Positions 1-4,962 of a DNA stretch of 6,658 bases are shown in pieces. Made by a program: the position numbers and the translations under genes. Positions within the stretch are counted from its first letter, which is position 1; each line of letters begins with the position of its first letter. The stretch lies in assembly GCA_031404015.1 (NCBI GenBank), contig JANNGT010000347.1, forward strand, positions 1 through 6,658, given 5' to 3'. Source of the DNA: RPQJ01 sp031404015 (lineage in GTDB: Bacteria > Pseudomonadota > Gammaproteobacteria > Steroidobacterales > Steroidobacteraceae). Under the pieces are notes generated by a model. It ran no database searches. It saw nothing but the letters and a program-made list of their open reading frames with translations, and had not been told where the DNA came from.

Positions 1-416
1 CTTACGCGGTGAATCGCACCAAACGCCTCATCAAAGCGCCGAAGATCTACTGGGGCGATACGGGTATTGCGATGCATCTGGCGGAAGTCGAGGAGCCGGC
101 CGGTGCGCATCTGGAGAACCTTGTCCTGCACGATCTGATGGCATGGCGCGATGCGCGCGTCGACCGCGCCGAGTTAGGCTATTGGCGCACGTCCATTGGA
201 GAGGAGGTGGACTTCGTGATCGAGGCAGGTGGCAAGCTGCTGCCGATCGAAGTGAAGTCAACAGCGCGTCCCAGACTTTCCGATGCCGCGCACTTGCGCA
301 CGTTCCGCGCCGAGTACGGCAAGAAGGCGCGAGCTGGACTGCTGCTGCACACTGGCAGCACGATTGAATGGCTGGCACCGGATGTGCTGGCCGCGCCCTG
401 GTGGGCCGTTCTGTAG
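1..416 (+). CDS. DUF4143-type ATP-binding protein, C-terminal part (5' end outside window)
   Basis: The frame is open from the left edge, with no stop before the GTG at 9, so the gene starts outside the window. What remains is the C-terminal DUF4143 domain found behind AAA ATPase domains in proteins of about 380-450 residues. The start of the domain shows KIYWGDTGIAMHLA, a common form of the KxYxxDxGL motif. A Glu at 114-116 lies in the helix GAHLENLVLHDL. The PD-(D/E)xK-like core follows: EEVDFVI with Asp at 210-212, then PIEVKS with Glu and Lys at 249-257. The end, APWWAVL, is also family-typical, so the C-terminus is intact. These proteins are widespread and often transferred; proposed roles include toxin-like or DNA-repair nuclease switches, none firmly established. 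A transposase-like remnant begins about five bases after the stop. Confidence 0.88.
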   Translation, partial: YAVNRTKRLIKAPKIYWGDTGIAMHLAEVEEPAGAHLENLVLHDLMAWRDARVDRAELGYWRTSIGEEVDFVIEAGGKLLPIEVKSTARPRLSDAAHLRTFRAEYGKKARAGLLLHTGSTIEWLAPDVLAAPWWAVL

Positions 417-420
417 AGCG

Positions 421-528
421 GCGGATATCGCCAGCATCGGGCAGCCGCAGGTCATCGCGAAGATCCTCTCGCACCTGAAGCGCACGGCGCAGCAGCAGTA
501 CCCGCTCGAGCTGCCGCTCGGGGCGCTA
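421..528 (+). pseudogene. Remnant of an IS91-type transposase C-terminus
   Basis: This stretch reads open in frame 1 as about 36 residues. It includes the segment QPQVIAKILSHL and ends in ELPLGAL. That pattern, an I.xP.vI.kIL.HL helix followed by a short Gln/Pro-rich tail ending in LPLGA, matches my recollection of the C-terminal tail of IS91/IS801-type (Y2 HUH) transposases, just after their zinc-finger domain. The catalytic region, zinc finger and start codon are all absent, and the frame runs on into the lipoprotein gene without a stop, so it cannot be functional. It sits directly after the DUF4143 stop and probably marks a decayed insertion or rearrangement point. The assignment rests on recognising a short peptide and has not been aligned. 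Confidence 0.45.
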
Positions 529-565
529 TCATTCGGCGTGCGTGTCCGATCTTTCGCTTCCGACC

Positions 566-573
566 AGGAGAGG
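566..573 (+). promoter_or_regulatory. Ribosome binding site that fixes the lipoprotein start
   Basis: AGGAGAGG lies just before the ATG at 577, with six bases between AGGAG and the start. It selects this ATG over the upstream open frame (which runs back through the transposase remnant) and over the in-frame GTG at 601. Confidence 0.7.
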
Positions 574-576
574 CTG

Positions 577-1284
577 ATGGTGGACCGGGAGGCATTGTTT
601 GTGACGGCGCGCATCGTGCTCGCGCTGTCCAGCTTCCTTGTGGTGGGTTGCGTCGGGTTCAATTGTGCGCAGACGACGGAATCTGTCCAGGCCGTCCCGC
701 CTGCCGCACCGAGTGCAGTGGTCGAGGCGCCTGCGGAGACTGTGCGGGAGGAGGTTCCCGCGCCTGCAGTCGCAGCGGCGCCCGCCGCGCAACCGGCGCA
801 GGCACCGTCGCCTTCGGTGATCGAGCCCGCACGCCCGGCAAAACCCGCACCGGCCCCGCGCGTTTCGGCACCGCAGGCCGCTGCACCGGTAGCACCGGTT
901 GCTCCGGTCGCTCCGCCAAAGCAGCCGCCAAAACCTGCGGTCGTAGCTACAGTCGAGCCCGCGGCGCCGCTCGATCTCAATCTGCTCGAAACGCGGTTGC
1001 GGGAGACCACGGCCATCGGCGTCTTTACCAAGCTTTCCCTCAAGAACCAGGTCGACGACCTGCTCAACAGGTTTCGCGCGTACCACAAGCGGCAGGGAAC
1101 GGCGACGCTCGTGGAGTTGCGCCGCAACTACGACATGCTGATGCTCAAGGTGCTTGCCCTGCTGCAGGATAGCGATCCAGCGCTGGCCCGCGACATCGTC
1201 AGGTCCCGTGCGGCGATCTGGAACATCCTCGCGGATCCAAGGAAATTCACCGAGTCCAAATTGATGGCAGGAGCAACGCCGTGA
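577..1284 (+). CDS. Putative lipoprotein with Ala/Pro-rich stalk and helical C-terminal domain
   Basis: 235 residues. The N-terminus has a hydrophobic stretch (about residues 8-24) ending in the lipobox VVGC, with the candidate lipidated Cys at residue 25. The n-region contains Asp3 and Glu5, which is unusually acidic for a signal peptide, so an uncleaved anchor is possible. Residues about 40-130 are low-complexity Ala/Pro/Val, including three APV units around residues 103-111, and look like a flexible periplasmic spacer. Residues about 132-235 are a predicted helical domain, with the segment TAIGVFTKLSLKNQVDDLL and later an IWNILADP motif. I recognise this as a recurring proteobacterial domain of unknown function. 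Its stop overlaps the next start by 4 bases (GTGA), so the two are co-translated. A role as an envelope linker is inference only. Confidence 0.8.
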   Translation: MVDREALFVTARIVLALSSFLVVGCVGFNCAQTTESVQAVPPAAPSAVVEAPAETVREEVPAPAVAAAPAAQPAQAPSPSVIEPARPAKPAPAPRVSAPQAAAPVAPVAPVAPPKQPPKPAVVATVEPAAPLDLNLLETRLRETTAIGVFTKLSLKNQVDDLLNRFRAYHKRQGTATLVELRRNYDMLMLKVLALLQDSDPALARDIVRSRAAIWNILADPRKFTESKLMAGATP

Positions 1285-1550
1285 GTAGACGTGGACTGGC
1301 GACGGCCCTGGTAGCCGTCACGACGACAGTATTCGCGGGGACTTCGCTCGCGACGGAAGAGACTCCCGGTGAGGTCCCGATTACCAGCGACCTGACGGCC
1401 GTGATTGCGCTGCAGGGCTTGCCGTGCGGGAAGGTAGTCAGCGCCACCCAGCGGGGAGAGGACGACTATGTCGCCTCGTGCGAGGACGGCAATCGCTACC
1501 GGATATCGGTGAACCCGGCCGGCCGGGTCATCGTCGAGAAACTCGACTAG
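1281..1550 (+). CDS. Small exported protein of unknown function
   Basis: 89 residues from a GTG start that overlaps the upstream stop (GTGA), with AGGAG at 1269-1273 seven bases before it. Residues 1-24 form a Sec signal peptide with basic SRR, a hydrophobic core and a likely cleavage site after SLA. The mature part of about 65 residues has two cysteines (Cys49 and Cys67) that could form a disulfide. Its C-terminal strand pattern, Tyr-Arg-Ile-Ser-Val then Gly-Arg-Val-Ile-Val-Glu, is reminiscent of PepSY-like folds, but the match is too weak to name it so. Coupling to the lipoprotein suggests they act together in the periplasm. The stop overlaps the stop of the convergent membrane-protein gene. 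Confidence 0.78.
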   Translation: MSRRGLATALVAVTTTVFAGTSLATEETPGEVPITSDLTAVIALQGLPCGKVVSATQRGEDDYVASCEDGNRYRISVNPAGRVIVEKLD

Positions 1551-1768
1551 AGCTTGCGGCCGCCGAGCAGCAGGAGCGCGGCGCCGATCGCGATCGCGCC
1601 AATGCCGGCCCAGACCGGAACGTTGACAGTCTGCTTCTCTTGCACTGACATTTCGATGGGTCCCATCTTGATGTCGTGCGTCTGCTTCGTGTAACTGAAG
1701 CTACCGTAGGCGAGTCCGAGGACGCCGGCGATCATCAGCACGATGGCGGCAATCTTGCCTGCGTTCAT
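1547..1768 (-). CDS. Small two-helix inner-membrane protein
   Basis: 73 residues. An N-terminal transmembrane helix (about residues 4-22) is followed by a short polar loop of some 25 residues with SYTK and IKMGPIEMSV. A second helix (about 51-69) and a Gly-Gly-Arg-Lys tail complete it. This helix-loop-helix pattern with a SYT..tK..IGPI-like loop recurs in many Proteobacteria as an uncharacterised small membrane protein. The ATG at 1768 is chosen because AGGAG (1778-1774 on this strand) lies five bases upstream. The longer open frame reaching 1882 adds a non-hydrophobic, Pro-rich stretch and has no better ribosome site. Convergent with the exported protein gene: the two stop codons share bases in a CTAG. 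Function unknown. Confidence 0.82.
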   Translation of the reverse strand: MNAGKIAAIVLMIAGVLGLAYGSFSYTKQTHDIKMGPIEMSVQEKQTVNVPVWAGIGAIAIGAALLLLGGRKL

Positions 1769-1834
1769 GTTCGCTCCTGTTGCACCGCTCCATCGGTTGC
1801 CCGGCGGTGCGCCAAAGTTGTAGCCAAGCCAAAG

Positions 1835-1874
1835 AAAGTGGGCCCGGGGACGGGGGGTGTCATCGGGCCACTTT
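1835..1874. repeat. Imperfect inverted repeat, possible terminator of the caleosin transcript
   Basis: Arms 1835-1846 and 1864-1874 pair over 11 base pairs with one bulged G at 1842 and a loop of 17 bases. Read on the - strand, downstream of the caleosin gene, the stem ends in ACTTT followed by CTTTGG, a weak T-rich run. It lies between the caleosin stop (2006) and the small membrane gene start (1768) and so could end the CBS-caleosin message. The loop is long for an intrinsic terminator, so a role in the 5' leader of the membrane-protein gene is also possible. Confidence 0.4.
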
Positions 1875-1880
1875 GCGAAC

Positions 1881-1906
1881 ACCCGACAGTGGGTGGACTA
1901 TCGGGT
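1881..1906. repeat. Second inverted repeat in the 1769-2005 gap
   Basis: Arms 1881-1890 and 1897-1906 pair as ACCCGACAGT with ACTATCGGGT over ten positions with one C/A mismatch, around a six-base loop GGGTGG. It directly neighbours the larger inverted repeat. The rest of the 1769-2005 gap shows nothing I can name: no credible ORF and no convincing promoter. Confidence 0.35.
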
Positions 1907-2005
1907 ACTCGCGGACAGGATGCTCAGTATCGCCGGTGCGGTCTGTGCGGTATCGAACAATGACCGAATCCGCTGGGGCGTTCTCGGTGCGCCGCGGAAT
2001 GCGAT

Positions 2006-2659
2006 CTAGACGCGTTCTCTTGCCAGCTCGTAGAAGAGCGTGCCGTCGTAGAACGACTTCATTCGGGCGACGCTCAACGCGGGCACCGTATGGTCACCCT
2101 CGACGGCGTGAGTGTCGGCCGCAATCATCAGCAACAGTTGCCACTCCGCAATCGCCGCCACGTAGCCTGCAAGCGTCTCGCGGTTAGCCTTGATCATCCT
2201 CATGAGCTCGGTCGCCGTGAACGCCTTGTCGCCATTGCGATCCACCGTCGAATGCGCACCGAAGACCTTGACGAAGCGCCTGGCGTTGAACCGACCCCTC
2301 CTGTCCAGGATGCCGGTATCACTGTCGTGCTTGCCCTTCTGGGCGCTTTCGATGTCGACGTTCATGGCCAGCAGCGAGCCCCGCGTCTGCAGGCTCAAGG
2401 CCGCGACGATGGCGAGCGCGAAAGCCTCGGCCACGCCAATCGGCAGGCCCAGGGCCTTGAGCCCGCGCGTGCACTCCGCGAGGTCGACGCCGCGGTCGCC
2501 ATTGTCATCGAAGAACGACAAGTGTCGCTGCAACGTGGTGTCGGAGGCGCGGCTGCGCGCCTTCATTGTGCGAGGCAACGTGCCCGCCTCGTTGCGTCCC
2601 GCCTTGCGACGGGGAACCGAGGACTTCGCCCGCCTTGGGATCGCCTTCGCAAGCGTCAC
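2006..2659 (-). CDS. Caleosin-family EF-hand protein (putative haem peroxygenase)
   Basis: 217 residues. Family order is clear: LQRHLSFFD entering an EF-hand loop at 51-62 (Asp51, Asn53, Asp55, Asp59, Glu62), an amphipathic/hydrophobic segment about 72-90, the signature GKHDSDTG (108-116 region) with DRRGRF, then the C-terminal EAEWGLL-like AEWQLLL and YDGTLFYELARER. Caleosins are calcium-binding proteins of plant lipid droplets and fungi; several are haem peroxygenases acting on fatty-acid hydroperoxides, with two conserved His as haem ligands. Candidates here are His46 and His111, in the same motif contexts. A second EF-like loop at 140-151 (Asp140, Asn142, Asp144, Glu151) is well formed. 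Both loops lack Gly at position 6. The plant proline knot is absent, so droplet targeting is not expected. The N-terminal 42 residues are basic. GTG start overlaps the CBS stop (GTGA), with GGAG five bases upstream. Confidence 0.85.
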   Translation of the reverse strand: MTLAKAIPRRAKSSVPRRKAGRNEAGTLPRTMKARSRASDTTLQRHLSFFDDNGDRGVDLAECTRGLKALGLPIGVAEAFALAIVAALSLQTRGSLLAMNVDIESAQKGKHDSDTGILDRRGRFNARRFVKVFGAHSTVDRNGDKAFTATELMRMIKANRETLAGYVAAIAEWQLLLMIAADTHAVEGDHTVPALSVARMKSFYDGTLFYELARERV

Positions 2660-3081
2660 GACGGCTCCGATATTTTCGCCAATGCCTCGGCGGCTGGCCG
2701 AATCTCGGAACTGTCGACCGCGAAGTCGCCGAGCGCAACGATGCCAACCAGGCGCTTGTCACGACTCACGACCGGCAGACGGCGGACCTGCTTGTCGCTC
2801 ATGATTTTCGCCGCGCTTTCGACGGTGTCGTCTTCGTAGGCCCAGCAGATGCCTGTAGACATGATTTCGCGCACCTTAGTGCCTGGGCCCTTGCCTGCGG
2901 CCACGGCCCGGATCGCGATGTCACGATCCGAAATTGCGCCGATCATGCGGTCGTTTTCGCCGACCGGCAGCATCCCGAAGTCGCCGTCACACATGGTCCG
3001 TGCGGCCTCTTCGATGGTCATGTCCGGGCTGATGACCTTGACGTCCCGACTCATCAGGTCCTTGAGTTGTTGCTGGTGCAT
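2656..3081 (-). CDS. CBS-domain pair protein
   Basis: 141 residues containing little beyond two CBS motifs, a Bateman module. CBS1 spans about residues 7-61, with the start LMSRDVKVI and the end MIGAISDRDIAIRAVA. CBS2 spans about 70-123, with REIMSTGICW, RRLPVVSRD and LVGIVALGDFA. The Gly-x-Ile/Val-(Ser/Leu)-x-x-Asp ends are the usual places where the ribose of an adenine nucleotide is bound. Stand-alone CBS pairs in bacteria bind AMP, ATP or S-adenosylmethionine and act as energy or stress sensors; the ligand here is not readable. It is cytoplasmic, with no signal peptide or helix. The ATG at 3081 has AAGGAGAT upstream with a six-base gap. It is the first gene of a coupled pair, its stop overlapping the caleosin GTG, so the two are made from one message. 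Confidence 0.93.
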   Translation of the reverse strand: MHQQQLKDLMSRDVKVISPDMTIEEAARTMCDGDFGMLPVGENDRMIGAISDRDIAIRAVAAGKGPGTKVREIMSTGICWAYEDDTVESAAKIMSDKQVRRLPVVSRDKRLVGIVALGDFAVDSSEIRPAAEALAKISEPS

Positions 3082-3085
3082 CCCG

Positions 3086-3093
3086 ATCTCCTT
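3086..3093 (-). promoter_or_regulatory. Strong ribosome binding site of the CBS gene
   Basis: On the - strand this reads AAGGAGAT, nearly a full anti-Shine-Dalgarno match, six bases before the ATG at 3081. It is the strongest ribosome site in the window and probably drives translation of the coupled CBS-caleosin pair. Confidence 0.7.
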
Positions 3094-3197
3094 TGATCAC
3101 ACACGGTGCGCGAGCCCACATTGCGCCGGCTCGATTGGTGCATCGGAATTGCAACACTTACGCGGGTGTCGGTCGGTGCGCTGGCGTACCGTCGGCC

Positions 3198-3227
3198 GCT
3201 GGATCGCACCAGACCAGGTGCTGGATC
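3198..3227. repeat. Direct repeat plus inverted repeat upstream of the CBS-caleosin pair
   Basis: GCTGGATC occurs at 3198-3205 and again at 3220-3227, 22 bases apart (about two helical turns). Between and partly within them GCACC (3206-3210) and GGTGC (3217-3221) form a short inverted repeat. The site lies 117-146 bases upstream of the CBS start, where an operator or activator site would fit. No clear -35/-10 pair is visible, so a regulatory role is only a suggestion. The remainder of 3094-3249 shows nothing recognisable. Confidence 0.25.
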
Positions 3228-3249
3228 AGTCGCGCGAAATGCAGCTGGT

Positions 3250-3552
3250 CTAAAGGACGGCGACGCGGCACTCGACCCAGGTCCGGACCCGCTTGGCGTC
3301 CGCGATCCGCGTGTACTCGCCATGGGAATTGAGCAGGGCCATCATCACCGATTGGGCAGCAGTCCGGTCGGTACGGTGGCACACGAGGCGCAGCGCTGCG
3401 GTGCGCAAGCCAATGTACGTTGCCGCACCGAAGTCTGCGTCGGTAGCGGCTATCGTTAAAGTGTGCCGAAAGCGATCGATGCGGTCGAACTGCGCTCCGC
3501 TTGCGCGAGCAAGGTCGCTGCGGCCATTTCCCGCTTCCAGAGGATTAACCAT
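3250..3552 (-). CDS. Doubtful ORF or gene remnant, unknown
   Basis: An ATG at 3552 opens 100 codons to a TAG at 3250-3252. The last 50 codons use G or C at the third position in about 42 cases, the pattern of real coding DNA here, and the peptide ends in ADAKRVRTWVECRVAVL. The first 50 codons lose this bias. There is no ribosome site before 3552, and the start shares bases with the start of the convincing collagen-like gene on the other strand. It could be the 3' part of a decayed gene, about 3250-3400, rather than an intact one. No family recognised. Confidence 0.25.
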   Translation of the reverse strand: MVNPLEAGNGRSDLARASGAQFDRIDRFRHTLTIAATDADFGAATYIGLRTAALRLVCHRTDRTAAQSVMMALLNSHGEYTRIADAKRVRTWVECRVAVL

Positions 3553-3898
3553 GAATCGTTCAATACTGATGATCGCGCTGGTCGCGGCGCTTGGCTTGAG
3601 TGCGTGCGACCGGCAACCCGCCGTGGTAACCGTTCCTGCGCCAGCTGCTGAGCCGGGTCCCCCGGGACCGCAGGGCGCGCCCGGTGCAACGGGCACGACC
3701 GGGCAGGCCGGTGAAACAGGTCAGACGGGTTATACGGGCGCTACTGGTGACACGGGCCAGACCGGCTATACCGGCGCGACCGGTGACACCGGCCAGACAG
3801 GCTACACGGGTGCGACAGGCGATACAGGCAAGACCGGCGCGCCGGGTGGCGCAACGACCGTGATCGTCGAACCCGCACCGCCGCCGCAGAGCGACTGA
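3551..3898 (+). CDS. Collagen-like lipoprotein
   Basis: 115 residues. A lipoprotein signal peptide ends in GLSAC, with lipidated Cys19 followed by Asp20. A short Pro/Ala linker leads into 21 uninterrupted Gly-X-Y triplets (residues 36-98). The first few are Pro-rich (GPP, GPQ, GAP), as in collagens. Most of the rest have Thr at Y. Residues 57-92 are three identical copies of GQTGYTGATGDT. A 17-residue Pro-rich tail follows, with no globular trimerisation domain. Bacterial collagen-like proteins form trimers and often decorate surfaces or spores; Thr at Y can be glycosylated in some (for example BclA of Bacillus). Asp just after the lipidated Cys is the inner-membrane retention signal in E. 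coli, so the stalk may stay in the periplasm. AGGA at 3541-3544, six bases before the ATG, fixes this start over longer frames upstream. Confidence 0.9.
   Translation: MNRSILMIALVAALGLSACDRQPAVVTVPAPAAEPGPPGPQGAPGATGTTGQAGETGQTGYTGATGDTGQTGYTGATGDTGQTGYTGATGDTGKTGAPGGATTVIVEPAPPPQSD
3719..3826 (+). repeat. Three tandem 36-base repeats coding for a 12-residue collagen unit
   Basis: Three head-to-tail 36-base units encode identical peptides, yet differ at many third codon positions: for example the Thr after Tyr is ACG, ACC and ACG, Tyr is TAT, TAT and TAC, and Asp-Thr is GACACG, GACACC and GATACA. Synonymous drift with no amino-acid change points to purifying selection on the repeat peptide rather than a fresh slippage event. 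A partial fourth unit (GKT GAP) follows. Confidence 0.85.
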
Positions 3899-3915
3899 GC
3901 CGCTTACCGCTCCAA

Positions 3916-3945
3916 CTCGGCGCCGACCATGAGGGTCGCGCCGAG
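3916..3945. terminator. Hairpin between convergent genes, probable two-way terminator
   Basis: Arms 3916-3928 and 3934-3945 pair over 12 GC-rich base pairs with one bulged C (3924) and a five-base loop ATGAG. It sits 18 bases after the collagen-like gene stop and 12 bases beyond the stop of the HupE-like gene on the other strand. There is no proper T-run on either side, so termination may be partial or need Rho. Confidence 0.55.
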
Positions 3946-3957
3946 ATTAAAAGCCGA

Positions 3958-4962
3958 CTAACTCCAGAACCCGGACACTCGCTCGAACAGCCAGTAGCTG
4001 GCCAGCCCACCGATGGCGTAGGCCTGAACCGGGGCCAGGCGCGCCAGGTCAAAACGTCCCGCCACCAGCTTCGCCAGCGCCTTGTAGATCGCCAGCACGA
4101 CCACAACGAACAGCACCTGGCCGATTTCGACGCCGATGTTGAAGAACAGCAGCGCCAGCGGAATGGAGTTTTCCGGTAACCCGACTTCGGCCAGCGCGCC
4201 GGCAAAACCCAGGCCATGCAGCAGCCCGAAGGCAAACGCCACGACCCACGGTTTGCGCGATGCCAGGCCTTCACGCCCCTGCCGCTGATGGATGATTTCA
4301 CTGGCGACGAACACGATCGACAGCGCGATGATGGCTTCTACTGGTGGCCCGGGCACGTGCAACACGCCCAGGGTTGCCAGGCTCAGCGTGATCGAGTGCG
4401 CCACCGTGAAGGCGGTGATGGTGACCAGCAGGCGCCGGGTGGATGTCACGATCATCACCAGCGCCAGCACGAACAGCAGGTGATCGAAGCCGAGCAGGAT
4501 GTGCCCGATGCCAATGGTGACGTAGGTCCTGGCCACTTCCCAGGCGCCGGGACTGGCCCTGGCGGTGAAGCTCGGCTGACCAGGCAGGATGCGTTCGAGT
4601 TGCACGGTGCCATCCAGGCGTTCCAGCCGCACCAGGATATCGATGCGCGTTTCGGTCAGGCCCGGAAACTGGATCGTCTTGCGATTCAGGCCATCGGGAA
4701 CATTGATGTGCCAGCGCTGACGCAGGGTGCCGGCGGCGAAGCTGCTGCGTCGGTTGCCCTGCTCGGCGACGCCGGCTGGAAACTCGGGACGGACTTTCAG
4801 CGGAGTGTTCTCGTCCAGCGCCGGCGATTTCCACAGGACATCGTAGGACTCGGCGCCGGTCTGCGTCAGTTGCAGATACGCCGGACGGAACTCGTCTGCA
4901 TGTGCAGGCAACGCACAGGCCAACAGGAGGATCGCGAACAGTTCGAGGGCGCGGCGCATCAT
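3958..4962 (-). CDS. HupE/UreJ-family membrane protein
   Basis: 334 residues. A signal peptide (1-22, ending PAHA) is followed by a soluble beta-rich extracytoplasmic region (about 23-140). A membrane domain with some six to seven helices fills the C-terminal half. Family motifs are in order: GIGHILLGFDHLLFVLAL (His154, Asp160, His161), FTVAHSITL (His189), Glu209, SEIIH (Glu222), FGLLHGLGFAG (His249) and FNIGVEIGQ (Asn275, Glu279). Buried His, Asp and Glu in these positions fit metal handling. Relatives HupE and UreJ are nickel permeases or hydrogenase/urease accessory proteins, but this long version with an extracytoplasmic domain is the HupE/UreJ_2 type whose substrate is unknown. No hydrogenase or urease gene is in the window. 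The start overlaps the parvulin gene stop (ATGA). An ATG directly follows as an alternative. No Shine-Dalgarno is visible, so translation is probably coupled. Confidence 0.88.
   Translation of the reverse strand: MMRRALELFAILLLACALPAHADEFRPAYLQLTQTGAESYDVLWKSPALDENTPLKVRPEFPAGVAEQGNRRSSFAAGTLRQRWHINVPDGLNRKTIQFPGLTETRIDILVRLERLDGTVQLERILPGQPSFTARASPGAWEVARTYVTIGIGHILLGFDHLLFVLALVMIVTSTRRLLVTITAFTVAHSITLSLATLGVLHVPGPPVEAIIALSIVFVASEIIHQRQGREGLASRKPWVVAFAFGLLHGLGFAGALAEVGLPENSIPLALLFFNIGVEIGQVLFVVVVLAIYKALAKLVAGRFDLARLAPVQAYAIGGLASYWLFERVSGFWS

Noticed and set aside
258..1127. Long - strand open frame opposite the lipoprotein gene
   Set aside because: It is antisense to a gene with a ribosome site and signal peptide. 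Its Gly/Ala/Thr-rich product mirrors the Ala/Pro repeat on the other strand.
1547..1882. Longer version of the small membrane protein starting near 1882
   Set aside because: The extra N-terminal residues are Pro-rich and not hydrophobic, they overlap the inverted repeats, and the ATG at 1768 has a well-placed AGGAG.
1873..1901. TTGCGA and GACTAT with 17-base spacing, a promoter-like pair on the + strand
   Set aside because: There is no + strand gene downstream for over a kilobase; the next features lie on the - strand, and the pair falls in the inverted repeats.
2090..2839. Long + strand open frame over the caleosin and CBS genes
   Set aside because: Both - strand products match known families. 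The + frame gives an Arg/His-rich composition with no domain and crosses the junction of two real genes.
3553..3696. Extension of the doubtful - strand ORF to an ATG at 3696
   Set aside because: This part is the exact antisense of the collagen-like lipoprotein, and its Gly/Pro composition reflects that gene.
3719..3826. Regular 36-base repeats that could suggest a CRISPR array
   Set aside because: The units are directly tandem with no spacers and lie in frame inside a clear collagen-like lipoprotein gene.
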